A DNA stretch of 64,000 nt from Luteibacter yeojuensis (GTDB taxonomy: Bacteria > Pseudomonadota > Gammaproteobacteria > Xanthomonadales > Rhodanobacteraceae): the NCBI RefSeq assembly GCF_011742875.1, contig NZ_JAAQTL010000002.1, positions 434,001-498,000 on the forward strand, in the 5' to 3' direction. A model generated the notes under the pieces. The model was given only the letters and a program-made list of their open reading frames with translations, searched no databases and was not told where the DNA came from. The translations under genes and the position numbers were made by a program. Positions 1 to 8,269 of this stretch are shown piece by piece. The first letter of the stretch is position 1. Every line of letters starts with the position of its first letter.

Positions 1-443
1 GGGGAGCGCTTGAAATACAGCGTGCGGCCGTCGATCGTCTGCTTCTCGAGCAGGCCCGCCGCATCCCACTTGGCGAACTCGGCGTCGGTGAGGTCGGGTA
101 TCTGCTTGCGCAGGCGCGACTTCACCGCATCGGCATCGAGGGTGAAATCGATGAGGATGCGGCGCATGCGCTCGCGCTGGAATGCAAGGGTGTTGCGTTG
201 GGCGGGAGTCAGGCCGGGCTGCGCGAGGGCCTTGGCGATGGTCGCCTCCGCATCCTTGAAATGGCCCGCATCGATCTGCTTCGACGGGACATCGCCGACA
301 GGGTCGCTGCCCACCAGGCCGCCCGACTCGCCGGTCGCCTGACGCATCGCCGCGTCGGCAGACGGCGGAACCAGCGAGGACGATGCCAACAGGCACGCCG
401 CCAGCGCGGAGCGAATCGTCGCGTTTCGTAAAGCCGCTTTCAC
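1..443 (-). CDS. Transglutaminase-like exported protein (partial, C-terminus outside window)
   Basis: Only the first 147 codons are present; the gene runs off the left edge. It begins with GTG at 443 and a signal-peptide-like start (MKAALRNATIRSALAACLLA, then a VPPSADA cleavage-like region). The stretch RMRRILIDFTLDADAVKSR through KWDAAGLLEKQTIDGRTLY resembles the N-terminal region of the large transglutaminase-like secreted proteins known from Bacteroidota and xanthomonads; the catalytic domain itself is not visible. It is divergent from the DUF819/NlpC/epimerase run and shares its promoter region, so a role in periplasmic handling of peptides from cell wall is inferred. Weak SD (GGGGA) lies upstream of the GTG. 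Family call is moderate because the Cys-His-Asp core is outside the window. Confidence 0.6.
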   Translation of the reverse strand, partial: MKAALRNATIRSALAACLLASSSLVPPSADAAMRQATGESGGLVGSDPVGDVPSKQIDAGHFKDAEATIAKALAQPGLTPAQRNTLAFQRERMRRILIDFTLDADAVKSRLRKQIPDLTDAEFAKWDAAGLLEKQTIDGRTLYFKRS

Positions 444-504
444 CGTTCGGTATCCCCGATGCAACCGTGGTGGATGGACGTGCTGTGCTGGCTGTGTAAC
501 ATGC

Positions 505-532
505 TTGCAAAGCGCGGTCAATAATTTATGCT
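505..532 (+). promoter_or_regulatory. Candidate sigma70 promoter of the peptide-salvage run
   Basis: TTGCAA at 505-510 and TATGCT at 527-532 are separated by 16 bases, in the 155-bp gap between divergent genes starting at 443 (minus) and 599 (plus). The predicted start of transcription would fall just before the palindrome at 548-563. Prediction by eye only. Confidence 0.4.
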
Positions 533-547
533 TCGGGCTACTTCGTT

Positions 548-563
548 AGGAATAGATATTCCT
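548..563. promoter_or_regulatory. Perfect 16-bp palindrome, candidate operator for the RpiR regulator
   Basis: AGGAATAGATATTCCT has two 7-base arms (AGGAATA/TATTCCT) around a 2-base centre, placed immediately downstream of the candidate -10 box and 36 bases before the DUF819 start. It is AT-rich in a GC-rich region. The locus encodes one local regulator, the RpiR-family protein at 4279-5124, so that is the natural candidate ligand. GGAA/TTCC-type palindromes are usual for this family. Binding is inferred. Confidence 0.5.
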
Positions 564-598
564 GACGACCGTCGTGACACCACCCGGGGAGGGGACGC

Positions 599-1747
599 GT
601 GATCCAGTCGGTTTGGCCTTATCTGGCCGTGATGCTGCTTGCGGCGGGGTTCTGGCCGGCCATCGAGCGCCGTTTTGCCTGGAAGGCCTTCGACATCCTT
701 CCGCCCATCGTGCTCACCTACCTCACCGTCACGGCGCTCTCCGTGGCCGGCGCATGGACCGCCTCGCCGGACATCCACCAGGCGCAACAGGTGCTCGTGG
801 CGCGCATGGTGCCCGCGTTGCTCTTCCTGCTGATGATCAACTGCGACCTGCGCGCCATCCTGGCGCTCGGGCCGCGCGTGCTCGCGGTCTTCGCCTGCAC
901 CTCGGTCGCGCTGTTCACGGCGTTCGTCCTCACCTACCTCCTCTACCGGCACTGGATGCCCGGCGACGAATGGAAGCCCCTCGCGTCGCTTTCGGGGAGC
1001 TGGATGGGGGGCACGGCGAACATGATCGCGGTGAAGCAGGCGATCGGGATGTCCGACACGTCGCTCGCAACGACGCTGCTCACCGACGCTCTTTGCTATT
1101 CCATGTGGGTCGTGGTGCTGTTCTCCGTCGCCCGCCTTGCACCGGCGTTCAATCGCTGGACGCGGGCCACGTCGAGCGCCGATATCACCGTGGCCGAAAC
1201 CGCCGTCCGGGCACCCGCCACGGGCGACAGCGTGCTCCTCTGGCTGGGGCTGGCCGTGCTGGTATCGACGCTCTCGGCCAACCTCGGCGCCAGGCTCCCG
1301 ATAGGGAACATGGTGTCGGCCACGACCTGGACGATCCTCATCGCCACGACGGCGGGACTGGTGGCGGCGCACACGCCGCTCGCGCGCCTTCCCGGCGCCC
1401 AGTCGGTATCGAGCGCCCTGCTGATCTCGGTGGTCGCGGTGCTCGCCTCGCAGAGCAGCTTCGCCGGCATCGCCGCGGCGCCGGTCTACCTCCTCGCCGG
1501 CGTCACCGTCATCGCCATCCACGCGTCGCTGCTTTGCATCGCCGCGCGGATCTTCCGCTTCGACCTCTATCTCTGCGGCATCGCCTCGCTCGCCCATATC
1601 GGCGGGGTGGCGGCCACCCCGGTGCTGGCCGCCACGTATTCGCGTTCGCTGGTGCCGGTGGGCATCCTGCTCGCGCTGCTCGGCTATATCCTCGGAACCG
1701 GATTCGGCCTGGTCGTCTCCGCGGTGCTATCCGCGCTGGCCTCCTGA
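599..1747 (+). CDS. DUF819 family integral membrane protein (putative peptide/solute permease)
   Basis: A 382-residue protein made almost wholly of hydrophobic segments (about ten membrane spans) with a conserved central stretch SGSWMGGTANMIAVKQAIG, which matches the DUF819 family. The family has no firmly assigned substrate that I know of, but members are often found beside L-Ala-D/L-Glu epimerase genes, as here. It is therefore a reasonable candidate for uptake of murein dipeptides across the inner membrane, which is inference. The GTG start at 599 is chosen because a strong SD (GGGGAGGGG) lies a few bases upstream. It is first in a run whose next gene starts 13 bases after its stop. Confidence 0.75.
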   Translation: MIQSVWPYLAVMLLAAGFWPAIERRFAWKAFDILPPIVLTYLTVTALSVAGAWTASPDIHQAQQVLVARMVPALLFLLMINCDLRAILALGPRVLAVFACTSVALFTAFVLTYLLYRHWMPGDEWKPLASLSGSWMGGTANMIAVKQAIGMSDTSLATTLLTDALCYSMWVVVLFSVARLAPAFNRWTRATSSADITVAETAVRAPATGDSVLLWLGLAVLVSTLSANLGARLPIGNMVSATTWTILIATTAGLVAAHTPLARLPGAQSVSSALLISVVAVLASQSSFAGIAAAPVYLLAGVTVIAIHASLLCIAARIFRFDLYLCGIASLAHIGGVAATPVLAATYSRSLVPVGILLALLGYILGTGFGLVVSAVLSALAS

Positions 1748-1760
1748 CAAGGAACTCGCT

Positions 1761-3155
1761 ATGAACACGTTTCGTCATACCGTCCTCGCAACCCTGCTGG
1801 CCCTTTCACTCGCCGCCCCGCCCGTCCTTGCGGCGGAGATGAAGGTACCGCCATCCGGCATCGTGGGCGTCGGGGACGCGCAGCTCACCCCGGACTTCTG
1901 GGTGGCGAAACTCACCGACGGCGACAAGGTGGTGATGGACCGCGCCGCCATCGCGGCATTGAACGAACGCGTCGCGACCCTCGATCCTTCCATGCACGAC
2001 ATCCGCCACCTGCCGGCCACGTTGCCGCGCGGGCAGGTCGAGGGCTGGATCGAAAAGCTGACCAGGAAACCGGGCAAGCCGCTCTTCGGCGTCGAAGGCA
2101 AGCCGGTACCGGCGGCGACGATCGACGGCGTGATGGCGAACGCGGCCATCGATTCGATTCCTGCCCAGATCGCGCCGCGCTACGGCATGGCCGTCCGGCG
2201 CAGCATGCTGCGCGGCTACCCCACCGACCTGCGCGTGTTCAGCGATGCGGACGATACCGACATCGACCGCTTCCAGGAGAGCGCGCTGTTCCCCGGCGAT
2301 CCGCTGGTGACCGTGCACACGAGCAAGGACGGCAAGTGGGCGTTCGTCGTGAGCCCCCGCTACGCGGCCTGGGTCCACGCCGACGACGTGGCCTACGGCG
2401 ACGCCGCGGCGGTGTTCGCCCATGCCGACGCCACGCCGTATCGCGTGATCACGGGCGCCAAGCCGCGCACCGTGTACACGCCGGAAGCGCCGTCGGTGTC
2501 CGAACTGCAGCTGGACATGGGCACGCGCGTGCCCCTGGACACCACGCTGCCGCCCGACCAGCCGGTGAACGGACAGAGTCCCTATGCCTCCTGGGTCCTC
2601 AGCCTCCCCGTGCGCGATGCGAAGGGTGCGCTGTCTTTCCATCCGGCCCTGCTCCAGCGCAACCAGGATTCCTCGGCGGACTACCTCCCGCTGACGCGCG
2701 CGAACATCGTGCGCCAGGCTTTCAAGTTCCTCGGCGAACGCTACGGCTGGGGTCACGCGTACAACGGCCGCGACTGCAGCGGCTTCGTGTCCGACGTCTA
2801 CCGCAGCATGGGCGTGCAGATGCCGCGCAACACGCGGGACCAGAGCATCAGCCCCGGCCTTGCCCATACGGTGTACACCGACAAGGACAGCCACGAGGCG
2901 CGGTTGAAGGCCGCCATGGCGCTCGAGGTGGGCGACATGGTCTACATCCCGGGCCACGTGATGATGGTTATCGGCAAGATCGACGGCCAGCCCTATGTCA
3001 TTCATGACGTGGGCGGCATGAGTTATCGACAGGCCGACGGCACCCTGCGCCACGTGAAGCTCAACGAAGTGTCGGTCACCCCGCTGCTGCCGATGATGTC
3101 GGGTCACGACAAGACCTTCGTCGACATCATGACCAGCATCGTCCGCATCCGCTGA
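1761..3155 (+). CDS. Secreted NlpC/P60 endopeptidase with SH3-like region
   Basis: 464 residues. The signal peptide (about residues 1-24, ending PPVLAAE) exports it to the periplasm. The middle part (about 150-310) looks like the SH3b-type regions of YkfC-like enzymes. The C-terminal NlpC/P60 domain starts near 315 and shows the catalytic set: Cys339 in RDCSGFVSD, His399 in PGHVMMVIG and His415 in VIHDVGG. Family knowledge says such enzymes cut the gamma-D-Glu-meso-DAP (or Lys) bond in murein peptides and release L-Ala-D-Glu. The epimerase that would use that dipeptide follows 21 bases later. YkfC-like specificity is inferred from context and architecture. Confidence 0.85.
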   Translation: MNTFRHTVLATLLALSLAAPPVLAAEMKVPPSGIVGVGDAQLTPDFWVAKLTDGDKVVMDRAAIAALNERVATLDPSMHDIRHLPATLPRGQVEGWIEKLTRKPGKPLFGVEGKPVPAATIDGVMANAAIDSIPAQIAPRYGMAVRRSMLRGYPTDLRVFSDADDTDIDRFQESALFPGDPLVTVHTSKDGKWAFVVSPRYAAWVHADDVAYGDAAAVFAHADATPYRVITGAKPRTVYTPEAPSVSELQLDMGTRVPLDTTLPPDQPVNGQSPYASWVLSLPVRDAKGALSFHPALLQRNQDSSADYLPLTRANIVRQAFKFLGERYGWGHAYNGRDCSGFVSDVYRSMGVQMPRNTRDQSISPGLAHTVYTDKDSHEARLKAAMALEVGDMVYIPGHVMMVIGKIDGQPYVIHDVGGMSYRQADGTLRHVKLNEVSVTPLLPMMSGHDKTFVDIMTSIVRIR

Positions 3156-3176
3156 TTCCTTGTCCAACGAGGCTCC

Positions 3177-4268
3177 ATGAAGATCACCGACATCCGCTTC
3201 GGCATGCTCCGCGTGCCGCTGAAGACCCCGTTCAAGACGGCGCTGCGTACCGTCGACAAGGTCGAAGACATCGTGGTGATGGTGCATACCGACGATGGCC
3301 GCGTGGGCTACGGCGAAGCGCCGGCCACGGCGGTCATCACCGGCGACACCCACGGCTCCATCGTCGACGCCATCCGTCACTACATCGCGCCGCGCCTCAT
3401 CGGCCAGGACATCGCCGACCTCAACCGGATCACCAAGCTGATCCAGGGCACGATGGAGAAGAACACCAGCGCCAAGGCGGCGGTGGAGATCGCCGTCTAC
3501 GATCTCTGGGGACAGCTCTACGACGCGCCCCTGTACAAGCTGCTCGGCGGCGGCGACCCGGTGATCACCACCGACATCACCATCAGCGTGGATTACATCG
3601 ACAAGATGGTCGCGGATTCCGTGGCGGCGGTGGAGCGCGGCTTCGAGTCGCTGAAGATCAAGGTGGGCAAGGACATCGGCGTCGACATCGAGCGCGTGCG
3701 CGCGATCTACGCCGCGGTGGAAGACCGTGCGCTGCTCCGGCTCGACGCGAACCAGGGCTGGACCGCGAAGGAGGCCGTCTACGCCCTGCACGCGCTGGAA
3801 GACGCCGGCGTGCGGCTGGAACTGGTGGAACAGCCGGTAAAAGCGCGCGACCTGGAAGGCATGCGCTACGTCACCGAGCGCGTGCACACGCCGATCATGG
3901 CCGACGAGAGCGTGTTCGGCCCGGCCGAGGTGATGGACCTCATCCGCATGCGCGCGGCGGATATCATCAACATCAAGCTGATGAAGACCGGCGGCATCTC
4001 CAACGCCATCCGCATCGCCGACATCGCCGGCCTCTACGGCATCGAGTGCATGATCGGCTGCATGCTGGAATCCAGCATCAGCGTCGCCGCCGCGGTCCAC
4101 GTGGCGGTGGCGAAGTCGGATGTGATCACGAAGGTGGATCTCGACGGTCCTTCGCTCTGCGCTTACGACCCGGTGGACGGTGGCGTCGACTTCAACGAAT
4201 CGGAAATCTCGATCCGCGACGCCCCGGGCCTCGGCATCCGCGAGATTCGCGGCCTCGAATTCCTCTGA
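3177..4268 (+). CDS. Dipeptide epimerase, L-Ala-D/L-Glu type (enolase superfamily)
   Basis: 363 residues, normal for the family. It carries the enolase-superfamily muconate-lactonizing subgroup residues: Lys160 and Lys162 (LKIKVG), metal ligands Asp190 (RLDANQGW), Glu218 (LVEQPV) and Asp243 (MADESVF), and Lys267 (NIKLMKTGG) as the second acid/base. The enzyme converts L-Ala-D-Glu from murein into L-Ala-L-Glu so that ordinary peptidases can use it. It lies between the endopeptidase that makes the dipeptide and the RpiR regulator. It is the ortholog type of B. subtilis YkfB and E. coli YcjG; exact dipeptide preference cannot be read from sequence. Confidence 0.88.
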   Translation: MKITDIRFGMLRVPLKTPFKTALRTVDKVEDIVVMVHTDDGRVGYGEAPATAVITGDTHGSIVDAIRHYIAPRLIGQDIADLNRITKLIQGTMEKNTSAKAAVEIAVYDLWGQLYDAPLYKLLGGGDPVITTDITISVDYIDKMVADSVAAVERGFESLKIKVGKDIGVDIERVRAIYAAVEDRALLRLDANQGWTAKEAVYALHALEDAGVRLELVEQPVKARDLEGMRYVTERVHTPIMADESVFGPAEVMDLIRMRAADIINIKLMKTGGISNAIRIADIAGLYGIECMIGCMLESSISVAAAVHVAVAKSDVITKVDLDGPSLCAYDPVDGGVDFNESEISIRDAPGLGIREIRGLEFL

Positions 4269-4278
4269 GGGAACGCCC

Positions 4279-5124
4279 ATGTCGCCGCTGGTGAAGATCC
4301 GCTCCGAGCGCGACCGCATGTCGGCGGTGGAGCGGCGCATCGCCGATTTCATCCTCGAGAACGCCCAGTTGCTGCGCGACTATTCCTCGCAGCAACTGGC
4401 GAACGCGCTGGGCATCAGCCAGTCCAGCGTGGTGAAGTTCACCCAGAAGCTCGGCTTCCGCGGCTATCCCGATCTCAAGTATTCGGTCGGAGAGGCGATC
4501 GGCCGCACCGAGGACGCCGAGGGCGAGGATGCCCCCCACGCCGAACGCCCCGGCGACGACGCCCTGGGCGCGACGCTATGGCAGCGCAAGGCGCGCGCCG
4601 AAGAGGCCACGCGCCTGATCAACGATCCCGCCACCCTGCGCGAGCTGGTCGCCGCCCTCGACGCGGCGGGCAAGGTGTTCCTCATCGGACTGGGCGAGGA
4701 CGAGTTGCATGCGCGCGGTTTCGCCGCGCGCCTCTCCCTCCTGGGCATCGTCGCGATCCGTCACGTGGACATCGGCCGCATGGCCGCGCAGGTGGCGATG
4801 TCGTCGCCGGGCGACCTCCTCATCGTGTTTTCCGAACACGGCAAGCATGCCGCGCTGTTGAAGGTGGCGCGCTATTTCCGCGAACATCGCGGGCGCGTCG
4901 TGACCGTGACGCGTCATACTTCCAATCCGCTGCGCGCGTTGTCCGACATCTCGCTTGCGGTGGCGGCCCACGACGATGCCTCCTACGTGCAATCCTTGAT
5001 CTACCAGTCCACCGTGCAGCAGCTGCTCGACACCGTCTTCGTGCACCTTTGCGAGGGCGACGAAGCCCGCCACGCCCGCCTGGTGGAAAACCTCGACCGC
5101 ATCCACCAGATGCTCGAACCGTGA
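4279..5124 (+). CDS. MurR/RpiR-family transcriptional regulator
   Basis: 281 residues. The N-terminal helix-turn-helix of the RpiR type occupies about residues 1-80 (ERRIADFILENAQLLRDYSS, then GISQSSVVKFTQKLGFRGYP). A SIS sugar-isomerase-like effector domain follows from about 125 to 255 (KVFLIGLGEDELHARGFAARL, then DLLIVFSEHGKHAALLKVA). Such regulators usually sense phosphosugars; MurR senses MurNAc-6-P. The ATG at 4279 lies 10 bases after the epimerase stop with a GAGGGAA SD. Its place inside a cell-wall peptide salvage run suggests it controls that run, possibly through the palindrome at 548-563. Confidence 0.85.
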   Translation: MSPLVKIRSERDRMSAVERRIADFILENAQLLRDYSSQQLANALGISQSSVVKFTQKLGFRGYPDLKYSVGEAIGRTEDAEGEDAPHAERPGDDALGATLWQRKARAEEATRLINDPATLRELVAALDAAGKVFLIGLGEDELHARGFAARLSLLGIVAIRHVDIGRMAAQVAMSSPGDLLIVFSEHGKHAALLKVARYFREHRGRVVTVTRHTSNPLRALSDISLAVAAHDDASYVQSLIYQSTVQQLLDTVFVHLCEGDEARHARLVENLDRIHQMLEP

Positions 5125-5135
5125 CCGGAGCCGCC

Positions 5136-5897
5136 ATGCCGCCGCCCAGCCTCCTTCCTCGCCTCCTCGGATTCTTCGCGTTCGCCGCGACCTTTTCCGC
5201 GGGCGCCTTCGAGACACCGGCCGCCTGGTCGGTCTCGCGGCAAATGATCGTGGTGACCACCGACGGCTGGGACGTCGACCACGGCACGCTGCGTGCCTAC
5301 GTGCGCGAAGGCACGCATTGGACGCCGGTCGGACCGGCCGCGGAGGTCACGATCGGCCGGCACGGCAGCGCCTGGGGCGTCGGTCTCAATCCCCCCGGGC
5401 ACGGCGGTCCGGTGAAGAAGGAAGGCGACGGGCGCAGCCCTGCCGGCGTATTCCGGATCGGCGAAGCCTTCGGCTATGCGGACAGCAATGCCACCGCCCT
5501 GCCTTACCGCGGGCTCACCGCCTCCGATTATTGCGTCGACGTGAATTCGTCGCCGTACTACAACCAGATCGTCGACGCGAAGAAGGTCGGCGAGAAGGCG
5601 GTGGCCGGCGCCACCGAGCCGATGCGTCGCGACCTGCATTTCGACGGCGACCGCGCATACCGCATCGGTTTTGTCATCGAGCACAATCCCGACGGCCGCA
5701 AGGGCGCGGGCAGCTGCATCTTCGCGCACCTGTGGAAGTCGCCCACCTCGCCGACCGCCGGCTGCACCGCCATGACCGACACCACGATGGAACGCCTGCT
5801 GGGCTGGCTCGACCCCGACAAGAAGCCCGTCTTCGTGCTGCTCCCCAAGACCGAATACGCGCGACTGCGCGAAGCTTGGAATCTCCCGGCCCCATGA
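5136..5897 (+). CDS. L,D-transpeptidase (YkuD-fold) exported protein
   Basis: 253 residues with an N-terminal signal sequence (LLPRLLGFFAFAATFSAGA). The catalytic YkuD signature is present: His198 in FAHLWKS and Cys210 in TAGCTAM, with the GRSPAGVFRIGEAFG segment typical of the COG3786 branch. Family members cross-link murein stem peptides or attach lipoproteins to them in the periplasm; this branch is less well studied and may act on free peptides. ATG at 5136 is used because it lies 11 bases after the regulator stop; the upstream extension of the frame overlaps that gene. Its last bases overlap the next start as ATGA. Confidence 0.8.
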   Translation: MPPPSLLPRLLGFFAFAATFSAGAFETPAAWSVSRQMIVVTTDGWDVDHGTLRAYVREGTHWTPVGPAAEVTIGRHGSAWGVGLNPPGHGGPVKKEGDGRSPAGVFRIGEAFGYADSNATALPYRGLTASDYCVDVNSSPYYNQIVDAKKVGEKAVAGATEPMRRDLHFDGDRAYRIGFVIEHNPDGRKGAGSCIFAHLWKSPTSPTAGCTAMTDTTMERLLGWLDPDKKPVFVLLPKTEYARLREAWNLPAP

Positions 5898-7129
5898 CCT
5901 CGACCCAACGCATCCTCCTCGGCCTCGCCCTCGGCGCGGCCGCCGGCATCGCCCTCGCCCATTGGACACCCGAGGCCGCCGTACGCGTGGCCGACGCGGT
6001 GCAGCCGCTGGGCAAGCTCTGGCTCAGCGCCCTGCAGATGACCGTGGTACCGCTGGTGCTCTCGCTTGTGGTGGTCGGCGCGAACACCGCGACGGACGCC
6101 GCCGCTTCCGGACGCATCGCCCGTCGCGCGATCGTCGTGTTCCTCCTGCTGCTGGCCCTCGGTGCCGCCGTCGCCGCCATCGCCGCGCCGGAGCTGTTCC
6201 TGCTCTTCCCGCGCAGCGATTCGCTGCGTGCGGCGCTCGAGACGGCCACGGGACACCTGCCGTCGACGAAGCCCGTCGGCTGGGCCGACTGGCTCGCCGG
6301 CATCGTGCCCACCAACGCGGTGATGGCGGCCGCCGAGAGCGCGATGCTGCCGCTGGTGGTCTTCGCGATGTTCCTGGGCTTCGCGCTGACCCGCATCGCG
6401 GCCGAACGGCGTGCGCTGGTCGTGGAATTCTTCCGCGCCATCGCCGACGCCATGATCGTCGTGGTTCGCTGGGTGCTGATGCTCGCGCCCTTCGGCGTCT
6501 TCGCCCTCATCCTCGCCGTCTGCGCGCGCGCGGGCCTGCACATGCTCGGTGCGCTCGGCGTCTACGTGCTGGTGGAATGCATCGTCTACCTCCTGGTGAC
6601 GGCGCTCATGCTCGTCGTGGCGCGCGTGTGGGGACGCGAACCCTTCGTCCGCTTCGCCTCGGCCATCGCCCCGGCGCAGGTCGTCGCGTTCAGCACGCAG
6701 TCCTCGCTGGCCTCGCTGCCGGCAATGATCGAGAGCGCGGACCGCCGGCTCGGTTATCCCACCGCGATCACCTCGCTGGTGCTTCCGATGGCCGTCTCGC
6801 TGTTCCGGCTCACCAGCCCCGTGCAGTACATCGTCTCGGCCAGCTTCATTGCCTGGGCGCTCGGCATCGACCTCGGCGCCGCCCAACTGGCGGCGGGCGC
6901 CGCGCTCGCCGTGGTGATCAGCCTGGGCTCGGTGGGCCTGCCGGGCCAGGTCACCTTCATCGCGACCAACGTTCCCGTCGCGCAGGCGATGGGATTGCCG
7001 GTGGGTCCGCTCGGGCTGATGCTCGCCGTGGATACGCTGCCCGACACCCTCGCGACACTCGGCAACGTCACCGCCGACCTCGCGGCGACCAGCGTGGTCG
7101 CCGCCCAATCCGCCAAGGACAGGGCATGA
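5894..7129 (+). CDS. Dicarboxylate/amino acid:cation symporter (DAACS family)
   Basis: 411 residues, about eight spans plus re-entrant loops. Family marks are MTVVPLVLSLVVVGANT near the start, FSTQSSLASLPAM (the serine-rich HP1 hairpin), and GSVGLPGQVTFIATNVPVAQAMGLP near the C-terminus. DAACS proteins import glutamate, aspartate or C4-dicarboxylates with Na+ or H+. In this run it could recover D- or L-glutamate or other amino acids freed from murein. Translation is coupled to both neighbours: it begins in ATGA with the L,D-transpeptidase stop and ends in ATGA with the dehydrogenase start. Substrate is not decided by the sequence. Confidence 0.82.
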   Translation: MTSTQRILLGLALGAAAGIALAHWTPEAAVRVADAVQPLGKLWLSALQMTVVPLVLSLVVVGANTATDAAASGRIARRAIVVFLLLLALGAAVAAIAAPELFLLFPRSDSLRAALETATGHLPSTKPVGWADWLAGIVPTNAVMAAAESAMLPLVVFAMFLGFALTRIAAERRALVVEFFRAIADAMIVVVRWVLMLAPFGVFALILAVCARAGLHMLGALGVYVLVECIVYLLVTALMLVVARVWGREPFVRFASAIAPAQVVAFSTQSSLASLPAMIESADRRLGYPTAITSLVLPMAVSLFRLTSPVQYIVSASFIAWALGIDLGAAQLAAGAALAVVISLGSVGLPGQVTFIATNVPVAQAMGLPVGPLGLMLAVDTLPDTLATLGNVTADLAATSVVAAQSAKDRA

Positions 7130-8253
7130 AACACCTGGACGCGATCGTCGTCGGCGCCGGCATCGCCGGTGCCTCGGTGGCATGGTTCCTTGCACCGCAC
7201 GCGCGTGTGGCCGTGCTCGAGCGGGAGTCGTTCGCCGGCTTCCACACCACGGGCCGTTCCGCCGCGCACTTCAGCGAAAGCTATGGCTCGGCGCAGGTAC
7301 GCGCACTGAGCCGTGCCACCCGCCCCTTCCTCGAACGGCCACCCTCCGGCTTCTCGGCGCACCCCATCCTCCAGCCGCGCAGCGCGCTCGTCATAGGCAG
7401 CGCCGACCAGGCGGATCGCGTGCGCGAGGAATACGAGGCCGTCCGCCGGTTCACGCCGTCGCTGTCCCTGCTGGATGGCTCGGCGGTCCTGGATCTCGTG
7501 CCGGTGCTTCGACCCGAAGCCGCACGCATCGCCTTCTTCGAACCCGACTCCGCGGATATCGACGTCAACGAACTGCACCAGGGCTTCCTGCGCGGCGCGA
7601 AGGCCAACGGCGTGGCGCTGCATGTCGATACCGACGTGACCTCGATCCGCCGCGAGGGCGGCGACTGGATCGTCAACGAGACATGGCGCGCGCCCGTCGT
7701 GGTGAACGCCGCCGGCGCCTGGGCCGACGTCCTGGCCCGCAAGGCCGGCGTCGCGCCCATCGGGCTCGAACCTCGCCGGCGTTCCGCATTCACGTTCGCG
7801 GCACCCGACGGTATCGACGCGGCCGCGTGGCCGTTCGTCGTCGACATCGACGAGACCTTCTACTTCAAGCCCGATGCCGGCCTGCTGCTCGGTTCGGCGG
7901 CGAACGCCGATCCGACGTTTCCGCACGACGTGCAGCCCGAGGAGTTCGACATCGCCCTCGGCATCCATCGCATCGAGGAAGCCACCACGATGACGATCCG
8001 CCGGCCCACGCGTACATGGGCAGGGCTGCGCAGCTTCGTCGCGGACGGCGACCTCGTTGGCGGCTTCGCACCGGATGCGGAGGGCTTCTTCTGGCTCGCG
8101 GCGCAAGGCGGCTACGGCATCCAGACCAGCGCGGCGATGGCCGAGGCCTGCGCATCGATCATCCTGGGCCGGCCGATGCCATGGCACCTGCTGGACCAGG
8201 GCATCACACCCGAACTGCTGGGCCACGCAAGATTGTCCCTAGGGCCAATCTAA
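7126..8253 (+). CDS. FAD-dependent D-amino-acid dehydrogenase, DauA-like
   Basis: 375 residues of the DAO flavoprotein fold. A Rossmann dinucleotide motif GAGIAGAS is at 10-17, and GGYGIQTSAAM closes the FAD site. Large stretches match from memory the Pseudomonas aeruginosa D-arginine dehydrogenase DauA, including GRSAAH (His48), Tyr53, RRSAFTFA, PDAGLLLGSAANADP and RPTRTWAGLRSFVADGDL. The position equivalent to DauA Glu87, which holds the substrate guanidinium, is Ala87 here (QPRSALVIG). The enzyme should oxidise D-amino acids to 2-oxo acids, but probably not with an arginine preference. With murein genes upstream, D-Ala or D-Glu are sensible candidates (inference). Confidence 0.82.
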   Translation: MKHLDAIVVGAGIAGASVAWFLAPHARVAVLERESFAGFHTTGRSAAHFSESYGSAQVRALSRATRPFLERPPSGFSAHPILQPRSALVIGSADQADRVREEYEAVRRFTPSLSLLDGSAVLDLVPVLRPEAARIAFFEPDSADIDVNELHQGFLRGAKANGVALHVDTDVTSIRREGGDWIVNETWRAPVVVNAAGAWADVLARKAGVAPIGLEPRRRSAFTFAAPDGIDAAAWPFVVDIDETFYFKPDAGLLLGSAANADPTFPHDVQPEEFDIALGIHRIEEATTMTIRRPTRTWAGLRSFVADGDLVGGFAPDAEGFFWLAAQGGYGIQTSAAMAEACASIILGRPMPWHLLDQGITPELLGHARLSLGPI

Positions 8254-8269
8254 GGACGGAGACTTAGGC

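Noticed and set aside
1806..4352. An 848-codon minus-strand frame opposite the endopeptidase and epimerase genes
   Set aside because: It is a His/Asp/Arg/Val-rich antisense shadow typical of high-GC DNA; the plus strand carries the recognised motifs.
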